Notes: generated by a model not told the origin, from the letters alone. Positions 1 through 9,281 are shown, counted from the stretch's first letter. The stretch: DNA of 64,000 nucleotides from JAAYTL01 sp031460505 (GCA_031460505.1 JAVKTT010000002.1:248001-312000); one strand, 5' to 3'. Program-made: numbers and translations.

Positions 1-459
1 ATTGACTTCAAAATATGGATTCTCAGTAGTTGCACCTATTAAAATAACTATTCCTCTTTCAACAAAAGGCAGCAAAGCATCCTGTTGTGATTTATTAAAC
101 CTATGAATTTCATCAATAAAGAGGATAGTCCTTTTTCCATATAGTTTTAAATTCTCCTCTGCTCTTTCAATTACCTGCCTAATGTCTTTTACCCCAGAGG
201 TTACTGCAGATAATTTCTCAAATAGCATGTTGGTACTATTTGAAATAATCATAGCCAATGTAGTTTTGCCTGTTCCAGGAGGTCCATAAAATATCATAGA
301 ATTGATTCTATCTGCTTTTATTGATCTATTTAAGAACTTACCTTCACCTAATAGGTGCTCTTGTCCTATAAATTCATCTATAGTTTCAGGTCTCATTCTA
401 TCAGCCAATGGGGCATTCCTTTTTAATTTTTTTTCCATACCTAAAGTAAATAAATCCAT
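1..459 (-). CDS. rarA: Replication-associated recombination protein RarA/MgsA (partial, 3' end off window)
   Basis: The 153 visible codons are the N-terminal AAA+ ATPase half of RarA/MgsA, a clamp-loader-like ATPase that acts at stalled replication forks. The Walker A motif GPPGTGKT is at residues 59-66, Walker B with D116-E117 (FIDEIHRF) follows, and a sensor-I-like GATTENP segment is at about 142-148. The N-terminal PLADRMRPETIDEFIGQEHL stretch is typical of this family. The ATG is preceded by TAGGTGAT. The gene runs off the left edge, so the C-terminal oligomerisation region is not seen. It is separated by about 60 bases from the end of the ornithine operon and need not belong to it. Confidence 0.93.
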   Translation of the reverse strand, partial: MDLFTLGMEKKLKRNAPLADRMRPETIDEFIGQEHLLGEGKFLNRSIKADRINSMIFYGPPGTGKTTLAMIISNSTNMLFEKLSAVTSGVKDIRQVIERAEENLKLYGKRTILFIDEIHRFNKSQQDALLPFVERGIVILIGATTENPYFEVN

Positions 460-520
460 TTAATCACCTATATTTTTCTAAACATTATTTTCATTATTCA
501 ATTTTACCATACTTAGTAAT

Positions 521-1585
521 TTAATCTACTATTTCTTTTTTTACGTATTCAGAAGTCATTGCTCTTAATATTCCAGCATATGACAATTTAAATTCAACTT
601 TTTCTCCAACCTTATAATTAACCTTACTATCTGATATGTCTAATATTAGGTGATCTGAGCTTCCCCCAAGTACTATTATGTCCTCATCTATAGGATACAA
701 TGACCCAAAATCCATATCCTGTTTTCCTATAGCACAAATAGCTCTCTTACGAATGCCTCTATCTACAAATTTAGGTTTATTTCCAAATGCATCTAAACCA
801 ATATTTCCATAAGGAACTGATGGTTTTTCTTTAATTTCTATGATTTCCACTTGTAGTATAAATGCATCATTTCTTGTTCCTTTTATTTGCTTACCATAGG
901 CTGTTTCTATACCTAATACTAAAGATTCTCCTAATCTAAAATTATTCAATCTTTCACTTTTATAACTTCCTAATAGATGAAGTGAACTTGAGTTACCCCC
1001 TGATATTATTTTTAATTCTATATGATACTTTTCTTCTAATTCTTCACCTAACTTTATAAATTTATCTAATATCTCATTAGTCGGAATTAAGCCACCATAA
1101 CATGTTAAGTTTGTCCCTAATCCAATTATCTTAACTCCTTGTAATTTTAATGTTTCTTCAACTGAATTGAAAAGAGTCTCTTTATGAAAGTATCCTTCTC
1201 TTAAATCTCCTAAATCTACCATCAGGACAATATTGTGTGTTTTATCAAGTTTCAATGCTGCCTCTGATAATGCTCTAATTGTATCTATTTCAGAATTGAG
1301 AGATATATCCGCATACTGAACAGTTCTTTCCACTTCTGAGATCATTGGTAGTCTTGTCAATATTTTAGGTATGTCAAAATCCCTTAATCTAATAAGATTT
1401 TCTATTCTAGAATCAGCTAAGTAAGATACTCCTCCCTCTAAATACGCATTAGCAATTGTTGGGTTACCACAAAATACTTTAGTAACTCCTACAACTAATA
1501 TTCCTTCATCATTGCATAGTTTAACAATGTTTTTTACATTTTCTTTTAAAATCTGTAAATCTATTTTTAGCTTTGGATAATTCAT
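521..1585 (-). CDS. orr: Ornithine racemase (PLP-dependent, alanine racemase fold)
   Basis: This 354-residue protein is a fold-type III PLP enzyme of the alanine racemase N-terminal family. The PLP lysine is most likely K36 in VVGVTKVFCG. It interconverts L- and D-ornithine, supplying the D-ornithine used by the aminomutase. The assignment to ornithine rests on context: it is the last gene of an operon with oraE, oraS, ortA, ortB and ord, where Orr is known from Acetoanaerobium (Clostridium) sticklandii, and the length matches. It starts 1 base after the GlmL-like gene ends, with TAAGGAGGAGTG upstream. Without the neighbours only 'amino acid racemase' could be claimed. Confidence 0.93.
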   Translation of the reverse strand: MNYPKLKIDLQILKENVKNIVKLCNDEGILVVGVTKVFCGNPTIANAYLEGGVSYLADSRIENLIRLRDFDIPKILTRLPMISEVERTVQYADISLNSEIDTIRALSEAALKLDKTHNIVLMVDLGDLREGYFHKETLFNSVEETLKLQGVKIIGLGTNLTCYGGLIPTNEILDKFIKLGEELEEKYHIELKIISGGNSSSLHLLGSYKSERLNNFRLGESLVLGIETAYGKQIKGTRNDAFILQVEIIEIKEKPSVPYGNIGLDAFGNKPKFVDRGIRKRAICAIGKQDMDFGSLYPIDEDIIVLGGSSDHLILDISDSKVNYKVGEKVEFKLSYAGILRAMTSEYVKKEIVD

Positions 1586-1586
1586 A

Positions 1587-2951
1587 TCACTCCTCCTTAA
1601 GACTATCCATTAATAGCCTCAATGCATCCCTTGGGCACTTTTTAGCCATTACTCCTATAGAAGCCATTATATAATGATTGTCCAATAAAATTTTGATATC
1701 ATTACTTGGAAGCAAGTCATTTCCTCTATTAGAATTGGGGATTTCTTTTAAAATGGATTTCCCTATTTGAAGTTGTGTCAACGGCCCACCAGTACCTATT
1801 ATATATTTTACTTTTGTCAAATCCTTGCCTTCAGCTATGATCCTTTTACCACTTGGACCATATATTTGTTTAAGGGTTCCACAATGCCTTTTTATTGCTG
1901 TGATGGTTGCATATAATGTCAACTTTTCTACGAATTTCTTTTCTAAAGTAGTTTCAGGTATAGGTTTATAATTTAATATTATATCATTAAACTCTTCTAA
2001 AGAAATTTGCAGCTCCTTAGTCATCTTTTCTTCGCCTACCATGGATACTATGTTTTCCATATTTATATAAACCCCAAGATCACCTTCTACAGTTCTCTTA
2101 AGCTTAGGTTCTGGATTTAGTAGAATCCTAGATATTTCATCACTATCCTCTGTAATAGAGTGAACATCTGTTGTAGCTCCACCTACATCAATAGTTATCA
2201 GATTTCCTATTTCATCGTATAAAAGTTGAGTGGCCTCCATTACTGCTCCTGGTGTGGGCATGATTGAACCAGTCACCATTTTTCGTACATTCTCCATTCC
2301 TTGTGCATGGACTATATGTTTTTCAAATACTTCCTGAATAACCTTCCTTGTAGGCTCTACATTTAGTTCATCAATCTTAGGATATACATTATCAACTATA
2401 TATAGTTCAGTTTGTTTATCTTTAAATACGCCCCTTATATCTTCATGATTTTCAATATTCCCAGCATATATAATTGGAATATCGAGATTCAGTTCTCCAA
2501 TAATCTCTGCATTATTTAAAGCTGTATTACGTTCGCCATAATCTACTCCACCTGCTATTAATATAATATTTGGCTTTATCTCTTGAATCTTTTTTAAATC
2601 CGAGTTTCTAAGTTTACCTGCTGTGATATATTTAATGTTAGCTCCTGCTCCAAGAGCTGCTTCCTTAGCAGCTCTTACAGTCATATCATAAACTAGACCG
2701 TGTACTGTCATCCTAAGACCACCTGCAGCAGAACTCGTAGCTAGTAATTCATTATATTCTATAGTTTCTACATTAAGATTTTTTGCTAAATCAAGAATTG
2801 CTTCATTTAACCCAATATTTACATCACCATCTAATACGGAGGTTTTTGCTTGACCCTGTCCTATAAATTTAGGGTTAGACTTAAAATCATTAAAACCATT
2901 AACTACAGTAGTAGTACTACCTATTTCAGCAACTAAAATATCAATCTTCAT
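1587..2951 (-). CDS. GlmL/MutL-related ornithine degradation protein
   Basis: This 454-residue protein belongs to the GlmL/MutL family (actin-like ATPase fold) found beside B12-dependent mutases. Phosphate-binding type motifs are visible near the N-terminus (AEIGSTTT, residues 9-16) and in the middle (TIDVGGATTDVHS). Related proteins accompany glutamate mutase (GlmL). Their role is not firmly established, but reactivation or protection of the cobalamin enzyme is the usual proposal. Its start overlaps the end of oraE by 11 bases and it is followed at once by orr, so co-translation with the aminomutase is likely. The function as an OraSE chaperone is inference. Confidence 0.88.
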   Translation of the reverse strand: MKIDILVAEIGSTTTVVNGFNDFKSNPKFIGQGQAKTSVLDGDVNIGLNEAILDLAKNLNVETIEYNELLATSSAAGGLRMTVHGLVYDMTVRAAKEAALGAGANIKYITAGKLRNSDLKKIQEIKPNIILIAGGVDYGERNTALNNAEIIGELNLDIPIIYAGNIENHEDIRGVFKDKQTELYIVDNVYPKIDELNVEPTRKVIQEVFEKHIVHAQGMENVRKMVTGSIMPTPGAVMEATQLLYDEIGNLITIDVGGATTDVHSITEDSDEISRILLNPEPKLKRTVEGDLGVYINMENIVSMVGEEKMTKELQISLEEFNDIILNYKPIPETTLEKKFVEKLTLYATITAIKRHCGTLKQIYGPSGKRIIAEGKDLTKVKYIIGTGGPLTQLQIGKSILKEIPNSNRGNDLLPSNDIKILLDNHYIMASIGVMAKKCPRDALRLLMDSLKEE

Positions 2952-5157
2952 CTTTCATCACTCTTCTCTTATCAACTAAGAAAGTAGCTACATGTGCTCC
3001 AGTAGTCCCTCTACCAAATCCTGCATCCATACCTGCTTGCATTGCTAGTTCATTGGAAACCTGAGTTCCACCAGCCACAAGGATGATTTTATCTCTTATA
3101 CCTTTCTCAATACAAAGTTCATGTAATTTTTTCATATTTTTATAGTGTATATCATCGTGAGAGATAATAGTTGATGAAAGAATAGCATCAGCATCTAACT
3201 CTATAGCTGCATCAATTAATTTCTCTATCGATATTGAAGTACCAAGCATATGACATTCAATACCATATTTTTCAATACCCCCATGTTTGATATCTATTAT
3301 TTCACGTATACCTACAGAATGCTCATCCTCTCCAACTGTTGCAGCCACAATCTTCATTGGCTTCGATTTAATATCTTCACGAATTTCCTCTTCAGTAAGT
3401 AGATGAGGCTCTGGTGGTATGATTAAATCTTCTATATCTATGGTAAATGGGAACCTACCCTTTAACTCAATACGGGTTCCCTCAGATTCTTGCATTATTT
3501 CTTTATGAATTACCTCTATATCTTCTAAACCCATCTTTTTCCCTATTTCAATTGCTGCAAATTCGGCTGTTCTTTTGTCAGTAGGTAAAAATAGAGTTAT
3601 AAGTATTATGCCATCTCCAAGCCATTCCATCTCAGGCTTAATCTTTGTAGTAGTCCTTAGCTCTTTTACTTCATCTAATCTTACATGAACATTATCAACT
3701 TCATCTAATTCATCAATAAATATTATCTTATCTGGTTCCTCAAAGGTACAACCACCAATTAATTTAGATGGATCATCTACTAATGTATCATCATACTGGC
3801 TAATATTATTGTAACCAAAATGTGCGGTTACAGGAGCCATATAGTCACAATCCCTCTCGTAAACCGTACCTTCACCTACTCCTCCATTTATCTTTCTAAC
3901 TATACCATCACTATTTCTTTCTGGATAATATCCAGAGTCTACGAAAAATCCAGCTTCAACAGCATTAAAATATCCTCCAACTTCTATTATTTCTTCCATA
4001 AAAAGCACAGCTCTCTCTTTTAACTCCCGAACCTTACCTGCTAATTCTCCTTCTTTTCTATTGACTTTAACCATACTATTTAGTCCATCCATTCCAACAA
4101 AAGCTTGTTTTGCAGTGTCAACTGCTTCTATATTGTAAATATGCCATGGTACATTTCTTCCTTCATCAGGAGTAATGGTGGATTGAATATCTGCGCTAGT
4201 CAATTGAGAAATTAGTAAGTTTAAGACATGAGTTACTGTTGCCTCCCTTGGGGATGATTCCATATATTTGGTATTCATTTGTGCTCTCATTTTATATTCT
4301 CTAAATAGTTCCCTAAGAGCAACTGCATAAGGCAAATCAATTCTCATGCTTGGTGCTGGAGGAGCTGTTGGTGGTACTGTTGATAGACATATATTTTCTT
4401 TTTTCATTCCAACCTTAACAGAGAATATAGAATTTATTGCATGTTGAACCATCAACTCAGGCATTACCTTCCAAGCTTCCCTAGCTGTTGCATTGGCATT
4501 GTGGGCCCCATCTATCTGTACCATATCTGCCCAAGTCATTATACTCTTTGCTTCAGCTGCATCTACAAAGGATCTAATCATATTGATATTTCTATAAAGT
4601 ACATTATACTGAGGGTCTTGATGTACTCCATTAACCCCTTCCTCAGCAAACATTGTGGCTATCTCAGGTCCCGCCACACCAGATACATAAGAATGATAAT
4701 TAATTGGTCTACCTACTTCATCTTCTATAAAATCTAAAGCCTTTCTCTGGGCTCTAACTTGCTTCCTAGAAATAGGGATACCCCCTACTCCCTGTGGAGT
4801 TCCTTCTATAAGACTTTCATAGTGAGATTGACCTGCTGTTCTAATTACCATCATATGATCTGCACCATGCCATGCAGCCATTCTCATACGCCTTATATCA
4901 TCTTCAAATCTTCCTGAAGCTATCTCTGTAGTTATTACAGCTTTAGGTTGAGGATCTATATAATCAAAATACTTTGATGCTGGCAGCGGTTGACTGTTTT
5001 TTAGAGATTTTGATTGATCATAGTACGCAAATTTACCGATATTTCTATTTTCTCCGACCTCTTCTCTCCAGTGCCACCCTCTTCTTCTTGGTCTATATTT
5101 TTCTATATCCTTTAATATAAATTCAATATTTAACTTCTCATTAGGCTTTAGCCTCAT
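2941..5157 (-). CDS. oraE: D-ornithine 4,5-aminomutase, large subunit OraE (B12 and PLP)
   Basis: OraE is the catalytic subunit of the adenosylcobalamin- and PLP-dependent enzyme that converts D-ornithine to 2,4-diaminopentanoate. The C-terminal B12-binding Rossmann domain carries the DxHxxG signature DEHSVG with H613 as the lower cobalt ligand, and K624 eleven residues later matches the PLP-binding lysine that sits in this domain in OraE; the AGGTQ segment follows. A GTG/ATG-rich extension in frame could start at 5211, but the ATG at 5157 has AAAGGGGGT at the right distance and begins with the family-like MRLKPNEKLN. That gives 738 residues. The start overlaps oraS by 17 bases. Confidence 0.96.
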   Translation of the reverse strand: MRLKPNEKLNIEFILKDIEKYRPRRRGWHWREEVGENRNIGKFAYYDQSKSLKNSQPLPASKYFDYIDPQPKAVITTEIASGRFEDDIRRMRMAAWHGADHMMVIRTAGQSHYESLIEGTPQGVGGIPISRKQVRAQRKALDFIEDEVGRPINYHSYVSGVAGPEIATMFAEEGVNGVHQDPQYNVLYRNINMIRSFVDAAEAKSIMTWADMVQIDGAHNANATAREAWKVMPELMVQHAINSIFSVKVGMKKENICLSTVPPTAPPAPSMRIDLPYAVALRELFREYKMRAQMNTKYMESSPREATVTHVLNLLISQLTSADIQSTITPDEGRNVPWHIYNIEAVDTAKQAFVGMDGLNSMVKVNRKEGELAGKVRELKERAVLFMEEIIEVGGYFNAVEAGFFVDSGYYPERNSDGIVRKINGGVGEGTVYERDCDYMAPVTAHFGYNNISQYDDTLVDDPSKLIGGCTFEEPDKIIFIDELDEVDNVHVRLDEVKELRTTTKIKPEMEWLGDGIILITLFLPTDKRTAEFAAIEIGKKMGLEDIEVIHKEIMQESEGTRIELKGRFPFTIDIEDLIIPPEPHLLTEEEIREDIKSKPMKIVAATVGEDEHSVGIREIIDIKHGGIEKYGIECHMLGTSISIEKLIDAAIELDADAILSSTIISHDDIHYKNMKKLHELCIEKGIRDKIILVAGGTQVSNELAMQAGMDAGFGRGTTGAHVATFLVDKRRVMKDED

Positions 5158-5521
5158 AAGTACTACCCCCTTTGAATAGAGATATGACATCCTCCCACAT
5201 TTCATTTTCAACTAATTTAAGACCAGCTTCTCTTATGCTAATATGCTTTTCTCTAGCTAATCTATATACTAAATGACCTGCACCTTTTCCTATTAAACCT
5301 CTATCAATCGCTCCTTCTACAATGGATTTAGCCTCTAAACTTGAAAATCCCATTCTAAGTAGTATAGATCTCTCAATGGAAGGAGATGTGTGATTTCTTG
5401 AGAACTCAACTATGGGATCTACGATTTTTTCTGCTAATTCCCAAAATCTTATTTCCAACTCTTCTTCTGATAAATTAGCCAGATGCTTTCTTCTAATATT
5501 AAAATCATCTTTTCTTTCCAT
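5141..5521 (-). CDS. oraS: D-ornithine 4,5-aminomutase, small subunit OraS
   Basis: A 126-residue, mainly helical protein that matches the small subunit of D-ornithine 4,5-aminomutase in size (about 121 residues in A. sticklandii) and in its place directly before oraE. OraS is needed for the stable, active heterodimer/heterotetramer but carries no cofactor motif. The start ATG has TTAGGAGG upstream. Its last 17 bases overlap oraE, which suggests that the two subunits are made in a fixed ratio by translational coupling. Confidence 0.94.
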   Translation of the reverse strand: MERKDDFNIRRKHLANLSEEELEIRFWELAEKIVDPIVEFSRNHTSPSIERSILLRMGFSSLEAKSIVEGAIDRGLIGKGAGHLVYRLAREKHISIREAGLKLVENEMWEDVISLFKGGSTYEAKA

Positions 5522-5530
5522 ATTAACCTC

Positions 5531-6952
5531 CTAAACATAGGATATTTTTACTTCGTCTAGTATACTTTTTACAAATTCCACACTTGATTTTGTATCTTCT
5601 ACAAGGAATTCTAAATCATTATTATTAATTTCTGTTGTTTTGGAATATTCTAAGGCATTTCTAATATAGGATTTACTGATTTTATTTAGATCTAATTCAT
5701 CTAATTTTATATAGGATGGATCTTTTGGTAATATGATATTTTGTCCTGGAATTTCATCAAATGGGTCACCAGCTAAAATATCTATTCCGTTTTCTTTTGC
5801 AAAGGTAAGTTGTGGATTGATATGTTTTCCTGCACCAGTATATTCAGTTTCTTGTACTACAATTATTTCGTCTTTATCCATCTCTTGTGAAAGTTTAAAT
5901 GCTGCTAGTAATGCAGTGTTACCTGCAGGTCCTCTCTCAAGCCCTTCTAGTTGAGCCAGTAATTCAGTCATATAAAATACTGAACCTTGATTCATTACGA
6001 CGTATCTATCCATATATCTTAAAGGTCTAGCAGCTGACCTGGGCACATCAGATCTATCTGGCCAGGTTGCAAAAGGAATCCCAAAACCTGTATGACCAGT
6101 AGTAAAAGATTTTTTGTTAAATTGTATATCTGATGCCATATGAAGACCTTTAAGATTAACGCTAGCACCAACAATCTTTGTATTTATTGCACCAGCTTTA
6201 ATTAATCCTCTAGCAGTACCTGTAAGGTTGCCACCCCCTGCATTTGTCACAACAACAACATCAGGATCTCTACCTTCTAGAGATCTACACTCCATCGCTA
6301 GCTCATAACCAAGGGTTTCAACCCCTACTATTCCAAAAGGTGAATATAGGGAAGCATTAAAATATCCAGTTTCCTCTAATAAAACTAAAAATGTATAAAA
6401 CAACTCTGGTCCTACAGTTAATTGAATTACTTCTGCACCATAAGCTTCACACGCCCTAGCTTTTTCAATTATCTCAGGTTGACCTATTCCCCTAGAATCA
6501 TAGCATTCTTGAAGCACAATGCATTTTAATCCTAGCATTGCCGCTTGAGAAGCTACTGCTGCTCCATAATTACCCGATGTGGCTGCTATAACGCCTTTGT
6601 AACCAAGTTTTTTTGCTACGTGGCATGATATTGCAGCTCTTCTTGCTTTAAAGCTTCCTGAAGGATTGCTGGCTTCATCTTTTATAAATATTCTAGCTCC
6701 TTTTCCTTTAGGAGAAATTTTTCTTGCTAATTTTGTTAGATTTCTAAGTTCATAAACTGGTGTATTTCCCACACCTGTGTTTTTTTGAATATCTATAATC
6801 TCCTGCATTGAATATCCAGTTTCAATCATCATTCTTTCATAATCAAAGCCCAAATTTCCAGTTTCATATGATTCATAATCTATTCCAACTGCTTTTTTCA
6901 TAATCTCAGACTTTCTTGACATAACAGATTCATAACTCATATCCCTAGTCAT
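5531..6952 (-). CDS. ortB: 2-amino-4-ketopentanoate thiolase, beta (PLP) subunit OrtB
   Basis: A 473-residue fold-type II PLP protein resembling threonine synthase. The PLP lysine is K102 in NPSGSFKARRA, and the phosphate-binding loop is the glycine-rich NAGGGN stretch. With OrtA it cleaves 2-amino-4-ketopentanoate with CoA to acetyl-CoA and alanine, the energy-yielding end of the oxidative ornithine branch. A GTG at 6961 is in frame, but AGGAAGG lies directly against it and is 8 bases from the ATG at 6952, which I prefer. The start overlaps the end of ortA by 8 bases. Confidence 0.95.
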   Translation of the reverse strand: MTRDMSYESVMSRKSEIMKKAVGIDYESYETGNLGFDYERMMIETGYSMQEIIDIQKNTGVGNTPVYELRNLTKLARKISPKGKGARIFIKDEASNPSGSFKARRAAISCHVAKKLGYKGVIAATSGNYGAAVASQAAMLGLKCIVLQECYDSRGIGQPEIIEKARACEAYGAEVIQLTVGPELFYTFLVLLEETGYFNASLYSPFGIVGVETLGYELAMECRSLEGRDPDVVVVTNAGGGNLTGTARGLIKAGAINTKIVGASVNLKGLHMASDIQFNKKSFTTGHTGFGIPFATWPDRSDVPRSAARPLRYMDRYVVMNQGSVFYMTELLAQLEGLERGPAGNTALLAAFKLSQEMDKDEIIVVQETEYTGAGKHINPQLTFAKENGIDILAGDPFDEIPGQNIILPKDPSYIKLDELDLNKISKSYIRNALEYSKTTEINNNDLEFLVEDTKSSVEFVKSILDEVKISYV

Positions 6953-7259
6953 TTTTTTCACCTTCCTCTGCTAAAATTTGCCTTCCTTGACGCCCTATAT
7001 ATAATAGCTCAGGAATACAGTTCCCAAAATTATGTTTATAATATGGATTAACTTCTGTTAGAGTTCCCTCTACAATTCTACCTATATAAGTCTCTACTTT
7101 TACCTTGTCTCCAATATCTGCTTCATCATCTAATAAAAATCCTTTAACCCACATTTCTAGAGGTACATTTTGTGTATCCTCCGGTATGGATGTTGATCTT
7201 TTCCCTACCTCCAATATAATATTATGAATCCTTACCCAATCACCACGTTTAGCATTCAT
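6945..7259 (-). CDS. ortA: 2-amino-4-ketopentanoate thiolase, alpha subunit OrtA
   Basis: A 104-residue protein with the usual size and operon position of OrtA, the small subunit of the CoA-dependent 2-amino-4-ketopentanoate thiolase. Recognisable family segments are RGDWVRIHNIILEVGKRS at the N-terminus and YYKHNFGNCIPELLYIGRQ near the C-terminus. It has no cofactor motif; PLP chemistry is carried by OrtB, whose gene overlaps its 3' end. It begins 15 bases after ord ends, with a GGGGGAATATAA Shine-Dalgarno region. Confidence 0.93.
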   Translation of the reverse strand: MNAKRGDWVRIHNIILEVGKRSTSIPEDTQNVPLEMWVKGFLLDDEADIGDKVKVETYIGRIVEGTLTEVNPYYKHNFGNCIPELLYIGRQGRQILAEEGEKND

Positions 7260-7274
7260 TTATATTCCCCCATT

Positions 7275-8324
7275 TTATTCTTCTATAAGATCTCTCATAT
7301 CCCCCATGATTGCTCTAGGTACTGGTAAATCAATCATAGTTTTTAGACCTGGTTTAGCATTGATTACATGTGGGATCATATTTACTGTCATTGCTATGGT
7401 TCCAATTCCTCCAGGTACCTCAGGTGTAATCTTCATGTTTATATCTGGAGTTCCCTTTATAGTGATATAATCTCCTGTATTTACTCCCTCTAATCGAGGT
7501 TCAATTTGTTGTGGATGTAGCATTTCAATTTTTAGTTCTCCATCTACATAGCCATACCCTTTCATATTACATCCGGCTACATCTCCAGGATGTACTTCTG
7601 CATAAGTAGATTTTCTGTATACTGAAGAAATTATAGGAGCTCTATCTAGTTTTACTTCACTGCTTAATTCCCATCCCAAAGCATCAGCAATCATATTAAT
7701 TGTTTCAGGGAAGCCAACATGACCATCTAGATTATTATCTGCTATCCTCTTGTTAAATTCATCAACAGTAATACCTACACCTTGTCCCTGCATTACCGAA
7801 GGACCAAATGGAGATAGATTGTTTATTCTCTCTGCCTTTATACTTTCAACATCAATACATGCTCCAGTTAAGGTAATTAATAATAAATCCATTATTAGCC
7901 CAGGATTGATTCCAGTTCCCAATACAGTTACACCTTTTTCTTTTGCCAATCTATCGAGCTCCTTAGCTAACTCTGGCTCTTGAGCCTTTGGATATGCCAT
8001 CTCTTCAGCTGTAGAAATTACATTTATTTTTCTTTCAAGACAATATTTTATTTTATCAAAGGAATCCTTAGTAAATGAATCAGTAGCTATAACTACAATA
8101 TCAGCAGAACCTTTCCTTATAACATCCTCATAGGAACCTGTAATTAAGTCTTGTTTACCTTGATTTTCAACATCTAGGAATTGATAAATTGATTTACCTA
8201 TTTTATTCCCCCTTACAACGGCACCTACAATCTCTACTCCCTTTTTCTTTAATAGAGTTTCTGCTATTCCTTTACCCATTGCACCTAAACCCCATACAAT
8301 TACTCTTACATTTTCCTTTCTCAT
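7275..8324 (-). CDS. ord: 2,4-diaminopentanoate dehydrogenase
   Basis: Ord oxidatively deaminates 2,4-diaminopentanoate to 2-amino-4-ketopentanoate with NAD(P)+. The 349-residue protein has an N-terminal Rossmann nucleotide site GLGAMG at residues 12-17, followed by a dihydrodipicolinate-reductase-like C-terminal part with GTGINPGLIMD. It is the first gene of the ornithine operon. TTAGGAGGGG precedes the ATG. A terminator of the upstream nrdR gene and a cre-like site lie in the 131-base region in front of it, so the operon promoter should lie there too, though I could not place a convincing -35/-10 pair. Confidence 0.95.
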   Translation of the reverse strand: MRKENVRVIVWGLGAMGKGIAETLLKKKGVEIVGAVVRGNKIGKSIYQFLDVENQGKQDLITGSYEDVIRKGSADIVVIATDSFTKDSFDKIKYCLERKINVISTAEEMAYPKAQEPELAKELDRLAKEKGVTVLGTGINPGLIMDLLLITLTGACIDVESIKAERINNLSPFGPSVMQGQGVGITVDEFNKRIADNNLDGHVGFPETINMIADALGWELSSEVKLDRAPIISSVYRKSTYAEVHPGDVAGCNMKGYGYVDGELKIEMLHPQQIEPRLEGVNTGDYITIKGTPDINMKITPEVPGGIGTIAMTVNMIPHVINAKPGLKTMIDLPVPRAIMGDMRDLIEE

Positions 8325-8348
8325 AAAACCCCTCCTAATTTTAGTCTA

Positions 8349-8362
8349 TGAAAACGTTTTTA
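8349..8362. promoter_or_regulatory. Possible CcpA cre site ahead of the ornithine operon
   Basis: The near-palindrome TGAAAACGTTTTTA agrees with the cre consensus TGWAARCGYTWNCW at all but one position. It lies 25-38 bases upstream of the ord start, where binding would block transcription. This would place ornithine fermentation under carbon catabolite control. AT-rich genomes contain chance matches, so this is a candidate only. Confidence 0.4.
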
Positions 8363-8370
8363 TATTTGAG

Positions 8371-8420
8371 AAAAAAAGACCCTTTTACATCTTACTTATA
8401 TAAGGTATAGAAGGATCTTT
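8371..8420 (-). terminator. Rho-independent terminator after nrdR
   Basis: Arms at 8375-8384 and 8411-8420 pair over about ten bases with one mismatch around a 26-base loop. Read on the minus strand they are followed by a run of seven T. It separates nrdR from the ornithine operon. Confidence 0.65.
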
Positions 8421-8455
8421 TATTAATTTTTATACATAGATGATTTTTTCGATAT

Positions 8456-8920
8456 TCATATGTCGCTTCTTTCATCAAGCATCTTTTTTAGTTCATCCAT
8501 AAAGGAGTTAACATCTTTAAACTGTCTATATACTGACGCAAATCTAACATAAGCAACCTCATCTAAATCCTTTAATTTACTCATGATCATTTCTCCTATT
8601 TCAACAGAAGTAACTTCTTTTTCCAAGGAGTTTGATAAGCTTTTTTCAATATCATCTACTATTTTTTCAATTGTTTCAATTGGAACTGGCCTTTTTTCAC
8701 AGGATTTAATGATTCCGTTTAAAAGTTTGTTTCTGTCATAACTCTGTCTATTACCATCCTTTTTTACAACAATTAATGGAATTTCTTCAATCTTTTCATA
8801 TGTAGTAAATCTCTTTGCACAACTAATACACTCTCTTCTTCTTCTAATGGCTTGTCCTTCCTCAGTAGGCCTAGTGTCCACTACCTTAGATTCTATATAA
8901 TCACAATATGGGCATTTCAT
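8456..8920 (-). CDS. nrdR: Transcriptional repressor NrdR
   Basis: A 154-residue protein, the normal NrdR length. It has the N-terminal zinc ribbon with CPYC at residues 3-6 and CISC at 31-34, then an ATP-cone domain (VVKKDGNRQSYDRNKLLNGI) that senses nucleotides. NrdR represses ribonucleotide reductase genes by binding NrdR boxes. It follows the sporulation genes and is closed by a terminator. No NrdR box was recognised next to the gene itself. Confidence 0.96.
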   Translation of the reverse strand: MKCPYCDYIESKVVDTRPTEEGQAIRRRRECISCAKRFTTYEKIEEIPLIVVKKDGNRQSYDRNKLLNGIIKSCEKRPVPIETIEKIVDDIEKSLSNSLEKEVTSVEIGEMIMSKLKDLDEVAYVRFASVYRQFKDVNSFMDELKKMLDERSDI

Positions 8921-8988
8921 ATTTCCACCTCTTCTAAGTATTATACCTTAATTATAATATATAGATTATTTATTGTCTAATAAGTAAT

Positions 8989-9225
8989 TCAACCATTGAA
9001 ATTCACCAAAATTGTATCTTGACCTATTTTTACTATTTCATGCCATTGGATAATAATATCATTAGGTTTTGAAAAAAAACTTAAACTCTTTGGGCTACTT
9101 GACATTACCATAGCTACTATCTCACCTTTGTCCAAATCAATTTCAAAATCATATATATAACCTAGCCTTTCACCATTTGCAATGTTGATAACTTCTTTCA
9201 TTTTTGCTTCAGATATTTTTAACAT
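8989..9225 (-). CDS. YlmC/YmxH-family PRC-barrel sporulation protein
   Basis: A 78-residue single PRC-barrel-like domain protein of the YlmC/YmxH family, small proteins found in spore formers near sigG. The frame is open further upstream to 9252, but the ATG at 9225 has GGGTGGGAG in front and begins MLKISEAKMKEVINI, the usual N-terminus. The molecular function of the family is not known. It follows sigG with a hairpin between them. Confidence 0.85.
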   Translation of the reverse strand: MLKISEAKMKEVINIANGERLGYIYDFEIDLDKGEIVAMVMSSSPKSLSFFSKPNDIIIQWHEIVKIGQDTILVNFNG

Positions 9226-9253
9226 ACTCCCACCCCACAATTTCATTATCATA

Positions 9254-9281
9254 ATTAAAGATGGAGCATATACTCCATCTT
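9254..9281 (-). terminator. Probable terminator after sigG
   Basis: A perfect 9-base stem (arms 9258-9266 and 9273-9281) with a 6-base loop, followed on the minus strand by a T-rich but interrupted tail. It lies between sigG and the YlmC-like gene. Confidence 0.55.

Noticed and set aside
3820..4737. Plus-strand open frames over oraE
   Set aside because: They lie wholly inside a well-conserved minus-strand gene, have no RBS and no domain; the same holds for all other plus-strand frames in the window.
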